Source of the DNA: Rhodospirillales bacterium
Lineage (GTDB): Bacteria; Pseudomonadota; Alphaproteobacteria; Acetobacterales; Acetobacteraceae
Assembly (NCBI GenBank): GCA_025362815.1
Contig: JANYFG010000101.1
Span: 41,220 to 105,219 of the forward strand
DNA: 64,000 bases
Direction: 5' to 3'
The notes beneath the pieces were generated by a model that searched no databases, was not told the DNA's origin, and was given only the letters and a program-made list of their open reading frames with translations. Of this stretch, positions 55,717 to 63,814 are shown one piece after another. Made by a program: the position numbers and the translations under genes. The stretch's first letter is position 1, and every line of letters starts with the position of its first letter.

Positions 55717-57069
55717 ATGTCCGCACGACTAACCCTTCGCCTGCTCGCTCTGTCCGCCGTTTTGCCGGTGGTGCTGTCCACCGCCGCGTGGGCCCAGCAG
55801 TCGGGCACGCCGCAAGCAAAGCCGCCAACCCGGCCCGCAGCGCCGACCACGGCAAAACCCGCCGCACCGCCCGATTCCGCCATCGTGGCCGTGGTGAACG
55901 GAGACGTGATCAGCCGCGGCGACGTGGAAAACCGGCGCCGCCTGTTCGCCATCTCCACCGGCCTGCCCGTCACCAACGAGGTGCTGGAACGGCTGTCCGG
56001 CCAGGTCACGCGCCAGCTTATCGACGAACGGCTGCGTTTGCAGGAAGCGCAGCGCCGCCGCGTGGTGGTGCAGGATCGCGAGATCGCGGCGGCCATCGCC
56101 GATGTGGAGGGGCGCAACAACATGGCGCCCGGCACGCTCGCCCGCCAGCTTGGCAGCGCCGGCGTGGAGCTGCGCACGCTGATCGACCAGTTCCGCGTGC
56201 AGATCGCCTGGGGCCGCGTGCTGCGACAGCAGGTGGCCCAGCAGGGCGAACCGTCGGATGCCGACATCCAGGATCAGGAAAACCAGATCAAGGCGCAGAT
56301 CGGCCAGCCGGAATATCGCGTGGGCGAGATCTTCACCCCCGTCGCCAATCCGTCGCAGGACACCGAGGCGCGGCGCTTCGTGGACACCGTGATCAGCCAG
56401 CTGCGCGCCGGTGCGCCGTTCACGGTCATCGCCGCCCAGTTCAGCCAGTCGCAAACCGCGCTGCAGGGCGGCGATCTCGGCTGGCTGCAGGCCAACCAGC
56501 TGGACCCCGCCGTGCTGCGCGTGGTGCGCGAGATGCCGAACGGCGCCATCAGCAACCCCATCAAGGTGGCAGGCGGCTATTCCATCGTCACCCTGCGCGG
56601 CAAGCGCGAGGTGGGACGCGACCCCGCCACCATCCTCAAGATCCGCCAGGTCTGGCTGCCCTTCGCGCAACGGCTCGATCCCGCCGCCCCCACGCCGCAA
56701 CAGATGGCGCAGCTGGAAGGCGCCAAAAAGATCAGCGCATCGGCCAAAAGCTGCGACGCCATCGAGGCCGCCAATACCGCCGCCGGCAACGTGCGCCCCA
56801 GCGATCCCGGCGAGATCCGTCTCGAATCGGTGGCCAACCCGCAGATGCGCGCGCTTCTCACCGGCCTCACATTGGGTCAGGCCACGCCGCCGCTGCCGAA
56901 CGAGGACGGCATCAGCGTGGTGATGCTGTGCTCGCGCGATCAGAAGAACTTGGGCATCCCGTCCCGCGCCGAGCTGGTGGAGAAGATCCTCGGCGAACGC
57001 GTCGAACTCGCGTCGCGCCAGCTGATGCGCGACCTTCAGCGCCGGGCGGTGATCGACCTGCGTGCCTGA
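55717..57069 (+). CDS. surA: Periplasmic peptidyl-prolyl isomerase/chaperone SurA
   Basis: Chaperone for outer-membrane proteins including LptD. The 450-residue product has a signal peptide (LALSAVLPVVLSTAAWAQ, cleavage near 27), a Pro-rich spacer, the SurA N-terminal domain (IVAVVNGDVISRGDVENRRR onward), and a parvulin domain (about 195-300: EYRVGEIFTPVANPS, LQGGDLGWLQANQLDP, ISNPIKVAGGYSIVTLRGKR in pieces). A C-terminal helix closes the fold. It ends eight bases into rsmA, showing translational coupling. Confidence 0.95.
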   Translation: MSARLTLRLLALSAVLPVVLSTAAWAQQSGTPQAKPPTRPAAPTTAKPAAPPDSAIVAVVNGDVISRGDVENRRRLFAISTGLPVTNEVLERLSGQVTRQLIDERLRLQEAQRRRVVVQDREIAAAIADVEGRNNMAPGTLARQLGSAGVELRTLIDQFRVQIAWGRVLRQQVAQQGEPSDADIQDQENQIKAQIGQPEYRVGEIFTPVANPSQDTEARRFVDTVISQLRAGAPFTVIAAQFSQSQTALQGGDLGWLQANQLDPAVLRVVREMPNGAISNPIKVAGGYSIVTLRGKREVGRDPATILKIRQVWLPFAQRLDPAAPTPQQMAQLEGAKKISASAKSCDAIEAANTAAGNVRPSDPGEIRLESVANPQMRALLTGLTLGQATPPLPNEDGISVVMLCSRDQKNLGIPSRAELVEKILGERVELASRQLMRDLQRRAVIDLRA

Positions 57070-57946
57070 GCTCGAACACGAAACACAGAATGCGCCGGGT
57101 CGCCTGCCACCCCTGACACCGCTGCGCGAGGTCGTCGGCGCCTACGGGCTGGATGCGCGCAAATCGCTCGGCCAGCATTTCCTGCTCGATGCCAATCTGA
57201 TCGCCCGCATCGCGCGCCAGGCCGGCGACCTCGCGGGCCGGCACGTGATCGAGGTGGGTCCCGGCCCGGGCGGCCTCACCCGCGCCCTGCTGGACACCGC
57301 GGCCACCAGCGTCACCGCCATCGAGGTGGACAGCCGCGCGGTGCGCGCCGTCACCGAATTGCAGGCGCACCATCCCGATCGGCTGCGCATCATCGAGGCC
57401 GATGCGCTCGCCGTCGATCTCGCCGCCCTGGTGCCGGCGCCGCGGCAGATCATCGCCAATCTGCCCTACAACATCGGCTCGCCTTTGCTGGTGGGCTGGC
57501 TGCGTCAGGCCTCGCAATGGGAAAGGCTCAGCCTGATGTTTCAGGAGGAGGTGGCACAACGCATCTGCGCCGCCCCGGACACCGATGGCTACGGCCGCCT
57601 CGGCGTGCTCGCGCAATGGGTGGCGCAGTGCGAATTTCGCCTGCGTGTTCCGCCCCAGGCGTTCAGCCCGCCGCCCAAGGTACACTCCGCCATCGTGGTC
57701 ATCACCCCCCACGTAAGCCAGCCCCCCCCGGAACTGTTTCGCGCCATGGAGCGCATGACGGCCGCAGCCTTCGGCCAACGCCGCAAGATGCTGCGGGGAT
57801 CGCTGAAATCGGTGGGGGGCGAAAAGCTGCTGGCCCGCGTCGGCATCGACGGCGCGCGACGCGCGGAGACGCTCACCGTGGCGGAATTCGATCAGCTGGC
57901 GCGCGCGTCGCTCGCGTCCCCGTCGAACGACCCCACACCGCCGTGA
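57062..57946 (+). CDS. rsmA: 16S rRNA dimethyladenosine transferase
   Basis: Dimethylates two adjacent adenosines in the 3'-terminal hairpin of 16S rRNA. The 294-residue product starts at GTG 57062 and has KSLGQHFLLDANLI, VIEVGPGPGGLTRALL (SAM motif I), EADALAVDL, IANLPYNIGSPLL (motif IV, NLPY) and MFQEEVAQRICA. pdxA, usually between surA and rsmA, is absent here. Coupling to surA by an eight-base overlap is visible. The gene is convergent with a PhoB-type regulator. Confidence 0.96.
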   Translation: MPELEHETQNAPGRLPPLTPLREVVGAYGLDARKSLGQHFLLDANLIARIARQAGDLAGRHVIEVGPGPGGLTRALLDTAATSVTAIEVDSRAVRAVTELQAHHPDRLRIIEADALAVDLAALVPAPRQIIANLPYNIGSPLLVGWLRQASQWERLSLMFQEEVAQRICAAPDTDGYGRLGVLAQWVAQCEFRLRVPPQAFSPPPKVHSAIVVITPHVSQPPPELFRAMERMTAAAFGQRRKMLRGSLKSVGGEKLLARVGIDGARRAETLTVAEFDQLARASLASPSNDPTPP

Positions 57947-57971
57947 GGCACGGGCGGTGCGCCTGCTCCGA

Positions 57972-58685
57972 TCAGGCCGCCTCGACCACCGACGGGTCCA
58001 GCCGATAGCCGCCGGCTTCGGTGATCAGCAGCCGCACATTGGCAGGGTCCGGCTCGATCTTCTGGCGCAGGCGGTAGATATGCGTCTCGAGCGTGTGCGT
58101 GGTGACAGAGGCGTTGTAGCCCCACACCTCATTTAGCAGCACCTGGCGCGCCACCGGCGTGGTGCCGGCGCGATACAGGAATTTCAGAATGGCGGCCTCT
58201 TTCTCGGTCAGCCGAATGCGCTTTTTGCGCGCCGGGTCCTGCAACAGCTTCGCCGATGGGCGAAACTGATACGGCCCGATGATGAACACCGCGTCCTCGC
58301 TGTTCTCGAATATGCGCATCTGCGCGCGCAGACGGGCCAACAGCTCGGCGAGCCGGAACGGCTTGGCAATATAGTCGTTGGCGCCCGAATCGAGCCCGCG
58401 CACAACGTCCGTCTCGTCGTCCGCCCCGGTCAGCATGATGATCGGCAGCTTCACGCCCTGGCGTCGCAGCCGCGCGCACAGATCCCGCCCGTCACCGTCC
58501 GGCAACGTCACGTCCAGGATCAAGGCGTCGAACCGCGCATCCGCGGCCGCCAGAAGCTTTTCCGCCGATGCCAGCGTGCTTGCCTCTATAGCGATGAACT
58601 CGCCGTCCACCGCAAGCTGCTCCACAAGCATGGCCCGCAGGCTATCATCGTCGTCGACCAGAAGAATCGGGCGCTCGCCAGACAT
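57972..58685 (-). CDS. PhoB/OmpR-type response regulator
   Basis: A 237-residue regulator. The receiver has LLVDDDDSLR, phospho-Asp in ALILDVTLPDGDG, IMLTGADD and Lys in YIAKPFRLAEL. The winged-helix output has IRLTEKEAAILKFLYRAG, QVLLNEVWGYN, TTHTLETHIYRLRQKIE and LLITEAGGYRL. No kinase gene is adjacent, so this is an orphan in this window. It is divergent from ribA across a 324-base gap. Confidence 0.92.
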   Translation of the reverse strand: MSGERPILLVDDDDSLRAMLVEQLAVDGEFIAIEASTLASAEKLLAAADARFDALILDVTLPDGDGRDLCARLRRQGVKLPIIMLTGADDETDVVRGLDSGANDYIAKPFRLAELLARLRAQMRIFENSEDAVFIIGPYQFRPSAKLLQDPARKKRIRLTEKEAAILKFLYRAGTTPVARQVLLNEVWGYNASVTTHTLETHIYRLRQKIEPDPANVRLLITEAGGYRLDPSVVEAA

Positions 58686-59009
58686 CAGCTCTATCCTTTG
58701 TTTCGCTCATTCAGCCCGTCCGGGAGGCGACGCCCTCCCGTGCACTCACTGCGCACCCGGTCGCAGTGCTGGCATGTCAGCACCTTTGAGATTGATATTA
58801 TTCAGCAAACAGCAAACACCGCAAACCATGTCAATACGAAACGTTTTCCGCGTCTTGTTTTGATACGCAACGATCACAAATCCTGTGTCCTAGTCCTATA
58901 GCCTCTCCAGCGGCGCCGACAACCGCCATGAGATGCCCCGCCGCTTCGTCGATTTACCGCCTCCGGGCCCCGGGCATGGCCCCTTGGGATCACATACCAT
59001 GAGACCAGC
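58686..59009. promoter_or_regulatory. Divergent intergenic region (response regulator / ribA)
   Basis: 324 non-coding bases. Two small hairpins are visible: CGGGAGG/CCTCCCG at 58721-58740 and GTGCTG/CAGCAC near 58766-58783. The middle is AT-rich around 58790-58870. No FMN riboswitch consensus was recognised before ribA. The hairpins lie in the regulator leader. Confidence 0.45.
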
Positions 59010-60251
59010 ATGAACCATCTGCCCCCTAGAGATGCGCCGGACTCACGCGCTGACAGCCCCGTATCCGCAGATATTCGCAACCAGCGAGCCGCCTCCGATC
59101 ACCGCACGGCCTCGCCCGCCGACGCGGAATCCAGTCTGGATATTCATCGTCTTCGCGCCGTTCATCGTGCCGTGGGGGAGCTACGCCGGGGCACCGCCGT
59201 GGTTCTTTTGGGCGATCAAGACTTGGTGATACTGCCGGCCGAGACCGCCGGCGCACGCGGGCTCGCCGATATCGCGCAGATGACTGTCGAGCCGCCGCTG
59301 CTTCTGCTGGCGCGCGGGCGCGCCGCAGCCGTGTTCTCGAACCCCGACGCGCAGACATCCTCCACCGCCAGAACGTCAGCCGAGCGAGCGATACGGGCCA
59401 TCCTGCTCTCGCCCGCCTTGCTGTCCCCGCCAGCGCTGCGCAGCCTGGCCGATCCCACCGCAGCACAGCTGCTGCCCGAAGACCCCACCGAAACCACCCC
59501 ACCCAAGGGCGCCGCCGAGGCGCTGGCTCTCATCAAGCTGAGCCGCCTGCTGCCGGCCGCCGTGGTGGCATTGGCGGGTGCCGATGCCGCCCGCCGCGCG
59601 GCGGCACTGGACGTGTTGTGCGTCTCGGCCGCGGACGTGCGCGCCTACCCGATGATCACCGCCTCCGCCCTTGTCCGCGTGGCCGAGGCCGCGGTGCCGC
59701 TGGAAGATGCGTCAGGCGCCCGCGTGGTGGCCTTTCGTGCGCCGGACAGCGGGATCGAACATCTGGCGATCCTGGTCGGCCACCCCGAAACCTCCCCCAC
59801 CCCGCTTGTGCGGCTGCATTCGGAATGCTTCACCGGCGACCTGCTGGGCAGCCTGCGCTGCGATTGCGGCCCCCAGCTGCGCGGCGCCATCCGCCGCATG
59901 GGCGAGGAAGGCTCCGGGGTGCTGCTGTATCTGTCGCAGGAAGGCCGGGGCATCGGCCTCGTGAACAAGCTGCGCGCCTACGCGCTGCAAGATCGGGGCA
60001 TGGACACGATCGACGCCAACCGCGCGCTGGGCTGGGGGGCGGATGAGCGCAACTTCCTCGTCGCCGCCACCATGCTCGAACAGCTCGGGATCTCCCGTGT
60101 CAGGCTGCTCACGAACAACCCGGACAAAGTGTCCGCCCTGGTCGCCTGCGGTGTGGAGGTGGTGTCGCGTGAGCGCCATGTCTTCGCGCCCAACGGGGTG
60201 AACGACGCCTATCTCGCCACCAAGACAGAGCGCTTCGGTCACCTGCTGTGA
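59010..60251 (+). CDS. ribA: GTP cyclohydrolase II with N-terminal extension
   Basis: Commits GTP to riboflavin synthesis. The 413-residue product has a C-terminal RibA domain (about 215-413): zinc-binding Cys in SECFTGDLLGSLRCDCG, then YLSQEGRGIGLVNKLRAYALQD in pieces, NRALGWGADER and RLLTNNPDK. The N-terminal 200 residues start from a low-complexity leader. They include a degenerate segment (HRAVGELRRGTAVVLLGDQ) recalling DHBP synthase (RibB), but lack its acidic catalytic motifs, so RibB function there is unlikely. The stop overlaps the next gene by four bases. Confidence 0.92.
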   Translation: MNHLPPRDAPDSRADSPVSADIRNQRAASDHRTASPADAESSLDIHRLRAVHRAVGELRRGTAVVLLGDQDLVILPAETAGARGLADIAQMTVEPPLLLLARGRAAAVFSNPDAQTSSTARTSAERAIRAILLSPALLSPPALRSLADPTAAQLLPEDPTETTPPKGAAEALALIKLSRLLPAAVVALAGADAARRAAALDVLCVSAADVRAYPMITASALVRVAEAAVPLEDASGARVVAFRAPDSGIEHLAILVGHPETSPTPLVRLHSECFTGDLLGSLRCDCGPQLRGAIRRMGEEGSGVLLYLSQEGRGIGLVNKLRAYALQDRGMDTIDANRALGWGADERNFLVAATMLEQLGISRVRLLTNNPDKVSALVACGVEVVSRERHVFAPNGVNDAYLATKTERFGHLL

Positions 60252-60769
60252 CCACCGCCATCGTCCATCCCGATGGCCGCGTGGAATTCGGCGACCGCCA
60301 GTTCCGTGCGGCCCTTGGGCGCGCCGGCATTCGCGTCCACAAGCAGGAAGGCGACGAGGCCACGCCCGCCGGCCTGTTGCCGGTGCGCCGCATCCTGTAT
60401 CGCGCCGACCGCGTGCGCATGCCCCGACATGCCCCTGCCCGCCTTGCCGCTCGAAGCCCCATCATTCCGCGCGAGCCGATCGCCGAGACCGACGGCTGGT
60501 GCGACGACCGGTATGACAAGGCCTACAACACCATGGTGCGCCTGCCCCACCCGGGCCGCCACGAACGGCTGTGGCGAGACGACGATATCTACGACATCGT
60601 GGCCGTGCTGGGCTGGAATGACGCCCCCGTGGTGCCGGGCGCCGGCTCGGCCATATTCCTGCATGTGGCCCGCAAGGACCTGGCACCCACCGAGGGCTGC
60701 GTGGCGCTGGCGCAGGCCGATCTCGTCGCGCTGCTGGAATCCGGCCTCACGGCGCTCCACGTTCTGTAA
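60248..60769 (+). CDS. L,D-transpeptidase catalytic domain (YkuD) protein
   Basis: A 173-residue YkuD-fold protein starting at GTG 60248, overlapping ribA (GTGA). The catalytic block IFLHVARKDLAPTEGCVAL carries His139 and Cys151 in the H-x-n-T-x-G-C form. N-terminal segments KQEGDEATPAGLLPVRRI and DGWCDDRYDKAYN match this small family, which lacks a clear signal peptide here. It may cross-link or remodel peptidoglycan; export is uncertain. The dispersed repeat lies just downstream. Confidence 0.85.
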   Translation: MTTAIVHPDGRVEFGDRQFRAALGRAGIRVHKQEGDEATPAGLLPVRRILYRADRVRMPRHAPARLAARSPIIPREPIAETDGWCDDRYDKAYNTMVRLPHPGRHERLWRDDDIYDIVAVLGWNDAPVVPGAGSAIFLHVARKDLAPTEGCVALAQADLVALLESGLTALHVL

Positions 60770-60795
60770 TGGCGCGGCCCAGAGCAATATCGCTT

Positions 60796-60902
60796 TAGAT
60801 CATGATGCGTTTGGGTTGCTTCACCCAAACGCATTAACATGATCGATAAAACAACAAGTTAGAGCTTGATGATTTTGTCTACTTTAAATCATCAGGCTCT
60901 AA
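60796..60902 (+). repeat. Dispersed palindromic repeat, copy C
   Basis: Plus-orientation copy, about 102 of 107 bases identical to 45317-45423. It contains the TGATGCGTTTGGGT/ACCCAAACGCAT hairpin and the AGAGCTTGATGATTT/AAATCATCAGGCTCT inverted repeat. It lies 26 bases after the YkuD stop. Confidence 0.93.
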
Positions 60903-60953
60903 GTTGAATCGCGCAGCGATCAACAAAGCTATGAAATTGCTCGAAAAAATAAG

Positions 60954-60991
60954 CTTATAGCGGGATCGGCTTCAGCCGATCCCGCTATAAG
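60954..60991 (-). terminator. 18-bp stem hairpin at the end of the DUF971 gene
   Basis: Perfect inverted repeat CTTATAGCGGGATCGGCT and its complement with a two-base centre. On the minus strand it is followed by TTATTTTTT, a good intrinsic terminator. The left arm encodes the last residues YSGIG and the TGA stop sits in the loop. Confidence 0.85.
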
Positions 60992-61340
60992 GCTCGCGGG
61001 ACATCCGTTTTTCCACGAGCGCCGCTTCATACGCCGCCCAACGCGTGGCGTGTTCGCGGCCGAGCTGGTGCAGGAATTCCCACGAATAGATGCCGGTGTC
61101 GTGCAGGTCGTCGAACACCAGGCGGATGGCGTAATGGCCCACCGGCTCCACCGCCATGATACCCACGTGCCTGCGTCCCGCCACCGTCTTGCGCTGGCCG
61201 GGGCCATGGCCCTGCACCTCGGCGCTGGGGCTTTCCACCCGCAGATATTCGGCTGGCAGTTCGAACCGCGTGCCATCGTCGAACACCACGTCCAGACGCT
61301 TCTCGGCGCGGTGCAGGTGGATCTCGGTGGCGGTCGTCAC
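60972..61340 (-). CDS. DUF971-family protein
   Basis: A 122-residue protein of the DUF971 family, the N-terminal domain type of gamma-butyrobetaine hydroxylase-like proteins. Motifs are [64 protein letters not shown] and the closing LGREHATRW. It starts at GTG 61340, overlapping the Trm112-like stop by four bases. In other genomes the domain goes with Fe-S and Mrp-type genes; here it ends a four-gene operon. The function is unknown. Confidence 0.88.
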   Translation of the reverse strand: MTTATEIHLHRAEKRLDVVFDDGTRFELPAEYLRVESPSAEVQGHGPGQRKTVAGRRHVGIMAVEPVGHYAIRLVFDDLHDTGIYSWEFLHQLGREHATRWAAYEAALVEKRMSREPYSGIG

Positions 61341-61552
61341 GCGGTGAAATGGGCGGGGTCACCCAGCGTGCGCGCCTCGTCCGGCAACATGATCGGAATG
61401 CCGTCGCGTATCGGATAGGCCAGGCCCGCCGCCCGGCTGATCAGCTCGCTGGCGGCGCGATCGTATTCGAGCGCGGTGCGGGTCACCGGGCAGACCAGGA
61501 TCTCGAGCAGGCGCGGATCGACGGCCACGCCATGTGTGTCAGCTTCGGTCAT
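61337..61552 (-). CDS. Trm112/UPF0434-like small protein
   Basis: A 71-residue protein with [17 protein letters not shown] and [18 protein letters not shown], the UPF0434/Trm112 pattern. Only one of the usual zinc-binding Cys positions (LVCP) is kept, and no second CxxC is evident, as in many bacterial members. In eukaryotes Trm112 activates methyltransferases; the bacterial role is unclear. It is the third gene of the minus-strand operon with overlaps at both ends or small gaps. Confidence 0.9.
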   Translation of the reverse strand: MTEADTHGVAVDPRLLEILVCPVTRTALEYDRAASELISRAAGLAYPIRDGIPIMLPDEARTLGDPAHFTA

Positions 61553-61566
61553 GAAGGCTCCTCGTG

Positions 61567-62247
61567 TCAGCTCGCCATGCGCCGCGGCGGGGCGTCGTCC
61601 GGGTCGTGCGGCGCGGTATGAGTGCCGATGCGCAGCAGGGTGCGCAAGGTCTCGGCGCGTTCGGCCAGCGGAATCGCCTCGAGCAGCGCCTGCTTCTCCA
61701 ACGGATCGAACGGGCAGACCATCGCGAGGCTGGTGACCAGATGGTGATCGTCCATCTCCTCGATCGCGTCCCAGTTGGCATCGAAGCCGCGATTGTCGAA
61801 ATAGGCGCGCAACGCGGCGAGCAGCCCGGCGCGGTCTGGCAACGCGGGTGGCGCCGCTTCATCGAGGTCGGCCGCGAACCGGCTGAAATCGGCACGCACA
61901 CGGCGATAGCCGCGCAGCATCTCCACCTCCGCCACCACGTCGAACCGGATCAGACCGTTCAGCGTGATCAGATAGCGCCCGTCATCGGTTTCGCTGAAGC
62001 TGGAGAGCCGGCCGAGGCAGCCGACCTTGTAGAGCATCGGCCCCTGTGCCACCGCGTCCTGGTCGGCGTTCGGCTGAATCATCGCGAACATCCGCCCCGC
62101 CGCCAGCGCATCCTCGGTCATCGCCAGATAGCGCGGCTCGAAAATGTTCAGCGGCAGGCGTCCGCCCGGCAACAGCAGGGCCCCGGTGAGAGGAAACACC
62201 GGACAGATCTCGGGGAGGTCCCCAAGGCGCGGCTGCATATCCTTCAT
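61567..62247 (-). CDS. LON substrate-binding-domain protein
   Basis: A 226-residue stand-alone Lon N-terminal domain protein: [28 protein letters not shown] (in pieces), [32 protein letters not shown], and a helical C-terminus. It has no protease or ATPase domain. Such proteins are widely placed with thioredoxin-like and Trm112-like genes in alphaproteobacteria, as here, suggesting a protein-quality role that is not proven. Confidence 0.9.
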   Translation of the reverse strand: MKDMQPRLGDLPEICPVFPLTGALLLPGGRLPLNIFEPRYLAMTEDALAAGRMFAMIQPNADQDAVAQGPMLYKVGCLGRLSSFSETDDGRYLITLNGLIRFDVVAEVEMLRGYRRVRADFSRFAADLDEAAPPALPDRAGLLAALRAYFDNRGFDANWDAIEEMDDHHLVTSLAMVCPFDPLEKQALLEAIPLAERAETLRTLLRIGTHTAPHDPDDAPPRRMAS

Positions 62248-62304
62248 GTCACGGTCGGTCCGGGCCAGGGTACAAGGGAGTGGGTGCGATCAGCGCCGGC
62301 CGGT

Positions 62305-63258
62305 CTAGCTGAACAGCAAGGCGGACAGCTTGCGGCGTGCCGTCATGGTGGTGGGATCGTCCATCCCCCAGGCTTCGAAGAACTTCAGCAGCTGCATCCG
62401 CGCCGCCCCTTCGTTCCAGCCGCGATTGACCTTCAGCACGGCGAGCAACGCGTCCGCCGCGTCCTCGCGCCGGTCCATGGCGTTGTAGGCGGTGGCCAGA
62501 TCGACCCGGGCCTGATGATCCGCCGGGTCTGCCGCGAGCCGCGCCTCCAGGCTGGCCAGCTGGCCCTGAGCCGCGCGGCCTTCCACGGCCAGATCGAGCG
62601 CGCTGCGGGCGCCGGTGATCTCGGCATGCTCCGCGATCTTTTCCGGCACCTGGCCCAGAGCCTCCGTGGCCTGCGCCTCCTCGCCCAGCGCCAACATGGT
62701 ACGGATCAGGCCGCCCCAGGCCTCCGGGCTCTCGGGGTCCTGGTCGAGCACGGCGCTGTACAGCTCGGCCGCCTGCTCGGGCTGGCCGGCTTCGATGGCG
62801 AGCTTCGCCTCGGCGATGAGATCGGCCGCCGGCATGGCGCCGCCCGCGAGTTTCAACAGCGCCTCGGTGAACCGCTTCACCTCCGACTCGGTCTGCGCGC
62901 CTTGAAACATGTCTGCGATCTGGCCCTGCCAGAACCCCACCACGGTGGGGATGGACTGCAGGGGAAGGCCCATGCGGCTGAGCTGGGCCACGAGATTCGG
63001 GGCCTTGTCCACATCCACCTTCACCAGCTTCACCCGCCCGCCGGCGGCACGCACCACCTTTTCCAGCGTGGGCGTCAGCTGGCGGCACGGGCCACACCAG
63101 GTGGCCCAGAAATCGACCATCACGGGAATGCTGCGCGACGCCTCTATCACGTCGGCCATGAAGCTGGCCTCGGTGGCATCGACGATGGACACGTCAGATG
63201 CCGCGGGATGCGCGCCTGCTGCGGGTGCAGGCGGATTCTGACCGATGATGTAGTCCAT
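62305..63258 (-). CDS. cnoX: Thioredoxin-TPR co-chaperone (CnoX/YbbN-like)
   Basis: A 317-residue protein with an N-terminal thioredoxin domain (FWATWCGPCRQ, active WCGPC at 54-58; cis-Pro loop SIPTVVGFW) and a C-terminal TPR-like region (about 145-317: AKLAIEAGQPEQAAELYSAVL and LATAYNAMDRREDAADALLAVL, in pieces). CnoX holds and protects substrates from overoxidation for GroEL. Unlike E. coli CnoX, the active-site Cys pair is kept, so reducing activity is expected. It leads the operon on the minus strand. Confidence 0.9.
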   Translation of the reverse strand: MDYIIGQNPPAPAAGAHPAASDVSIVDATEASFMADVIEASRSIPVMVDFWATWCGPCRQLTPTLEKVVRAAGGRVKLVKVDVDKAPNLVAQLSRMGLPLQSIPTVVGFWQGQIADMFQGAQTESEVKRFTEALLKLAGGAMPAADLIAEAKLAIEAGQPEQAAELYSAVLDQDPESPEAWGGLIRTMLALGEEAQATEALGQVPEKIAEHAEITGARSALDLAVEGRAAQGQLASLEARLAADPADHQARVDLATAYNAMDRREDAADALLAVLKVNRGWNEGAARMQLLKFFEAWGMDDPTTMTARRKLSALLFS

Positions 63259-63467
63259 GCCGATGCTCGCTTCGCTGCTTGCCGCTGTCTGTTAGATGTC
63301 GCGCGGATGGCATCGCACAAGCCACGAAAAATGGTGGCGGGCAAGGCAGAGTTGCATAACGGTGCGCAGCGCCTCTTGCATCGTTCGGAAATCACGCCTA
63401 GAAACCGCGCCTCGCCACTCGCGCACGCCCCAGGGGCTGCATCGAGACCGGCGGCCGAGACTGGAAT

Positions 63468-63542
63468 GCGGGCGTAGCTCAGCGGTAGAGCACAACCTTG
63501 CCAAGGTTGGGGTCAGGGGTTCGATCCCCCTCGCCCGCTCCA
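63468..63542 (+). tRNA. tRNA-Gly (anticodon GCC), CCA encoded
   Basis: Acceptor arms GCGGGCG and CGCCCGC pair, then discriminator T and CCA. The anticodon loop TTGCCAA gives GCC, reading GGC/GGU. The T-arm contains GGTTCGATCCC. Glycine tRNA 3' ends are common integration sites. The 209-base gap before it (63259-63467) shows no supported gene. Confidence 0.98.
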
Positions 63543-63646
63543 GACTCTCTAAACAAAATCAGTCAGTTACGGTAATTTTTGTTATCTAAGCCGCACGGCT
63601 CGCATTTTGTGCGGGACCAGGGCGGAACCAGTTGGGCTTGACGCCG

Positions 63647-63668
63647 CAAGCGGCAAGTTTGCCGCTTG
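63647..63668. repeat. Palindrome 1 of the GGCAAATTTGCC type
   Basis: CAAGCGGCAA and TTGCCGCTTG arms (10 bp) with a two-base centre. The core GGCAAGTTTGCC at 63652-63663 differs at one base from the two copies downstream. Confidence 0.8.
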
Positions 63669-63694
63669 ATGCAGATCCAGCATGAAAGAGGGTC

Positions 63695-63706
63695 GGCAAA
63701 TTTGCC
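63695..63706. repeat. Palindrome 2, GGCAAATTTGCC
   Basis: Perfect 12-base palindrome preceded by TC, 43 bases from the first core. The same flank C (CGGCAAATTTGCC) is shared by all three copies. Confidence 0.85.
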
Positions 63707-63802
63707 TACCCTGCCAATTCAGCCGGAGCCAACGGGGACGTGGGTCGCGGCGAAGATAGAGAATATGACGGCTGGCTAGAACCGATACACGAAAAATGGT
63801 CC

Positions 63803-63814
63803 GGCAAATTTGCC
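63803..63814. repeat. Palindrome 3, GGCAAATTTGCC
   Basis: Second perfect copy, 108 bases after palindrome 2. The three form a spaced set resembling binding sites for a partition, replication or integration protein encoded beyond the window. Confidence 0.85.
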
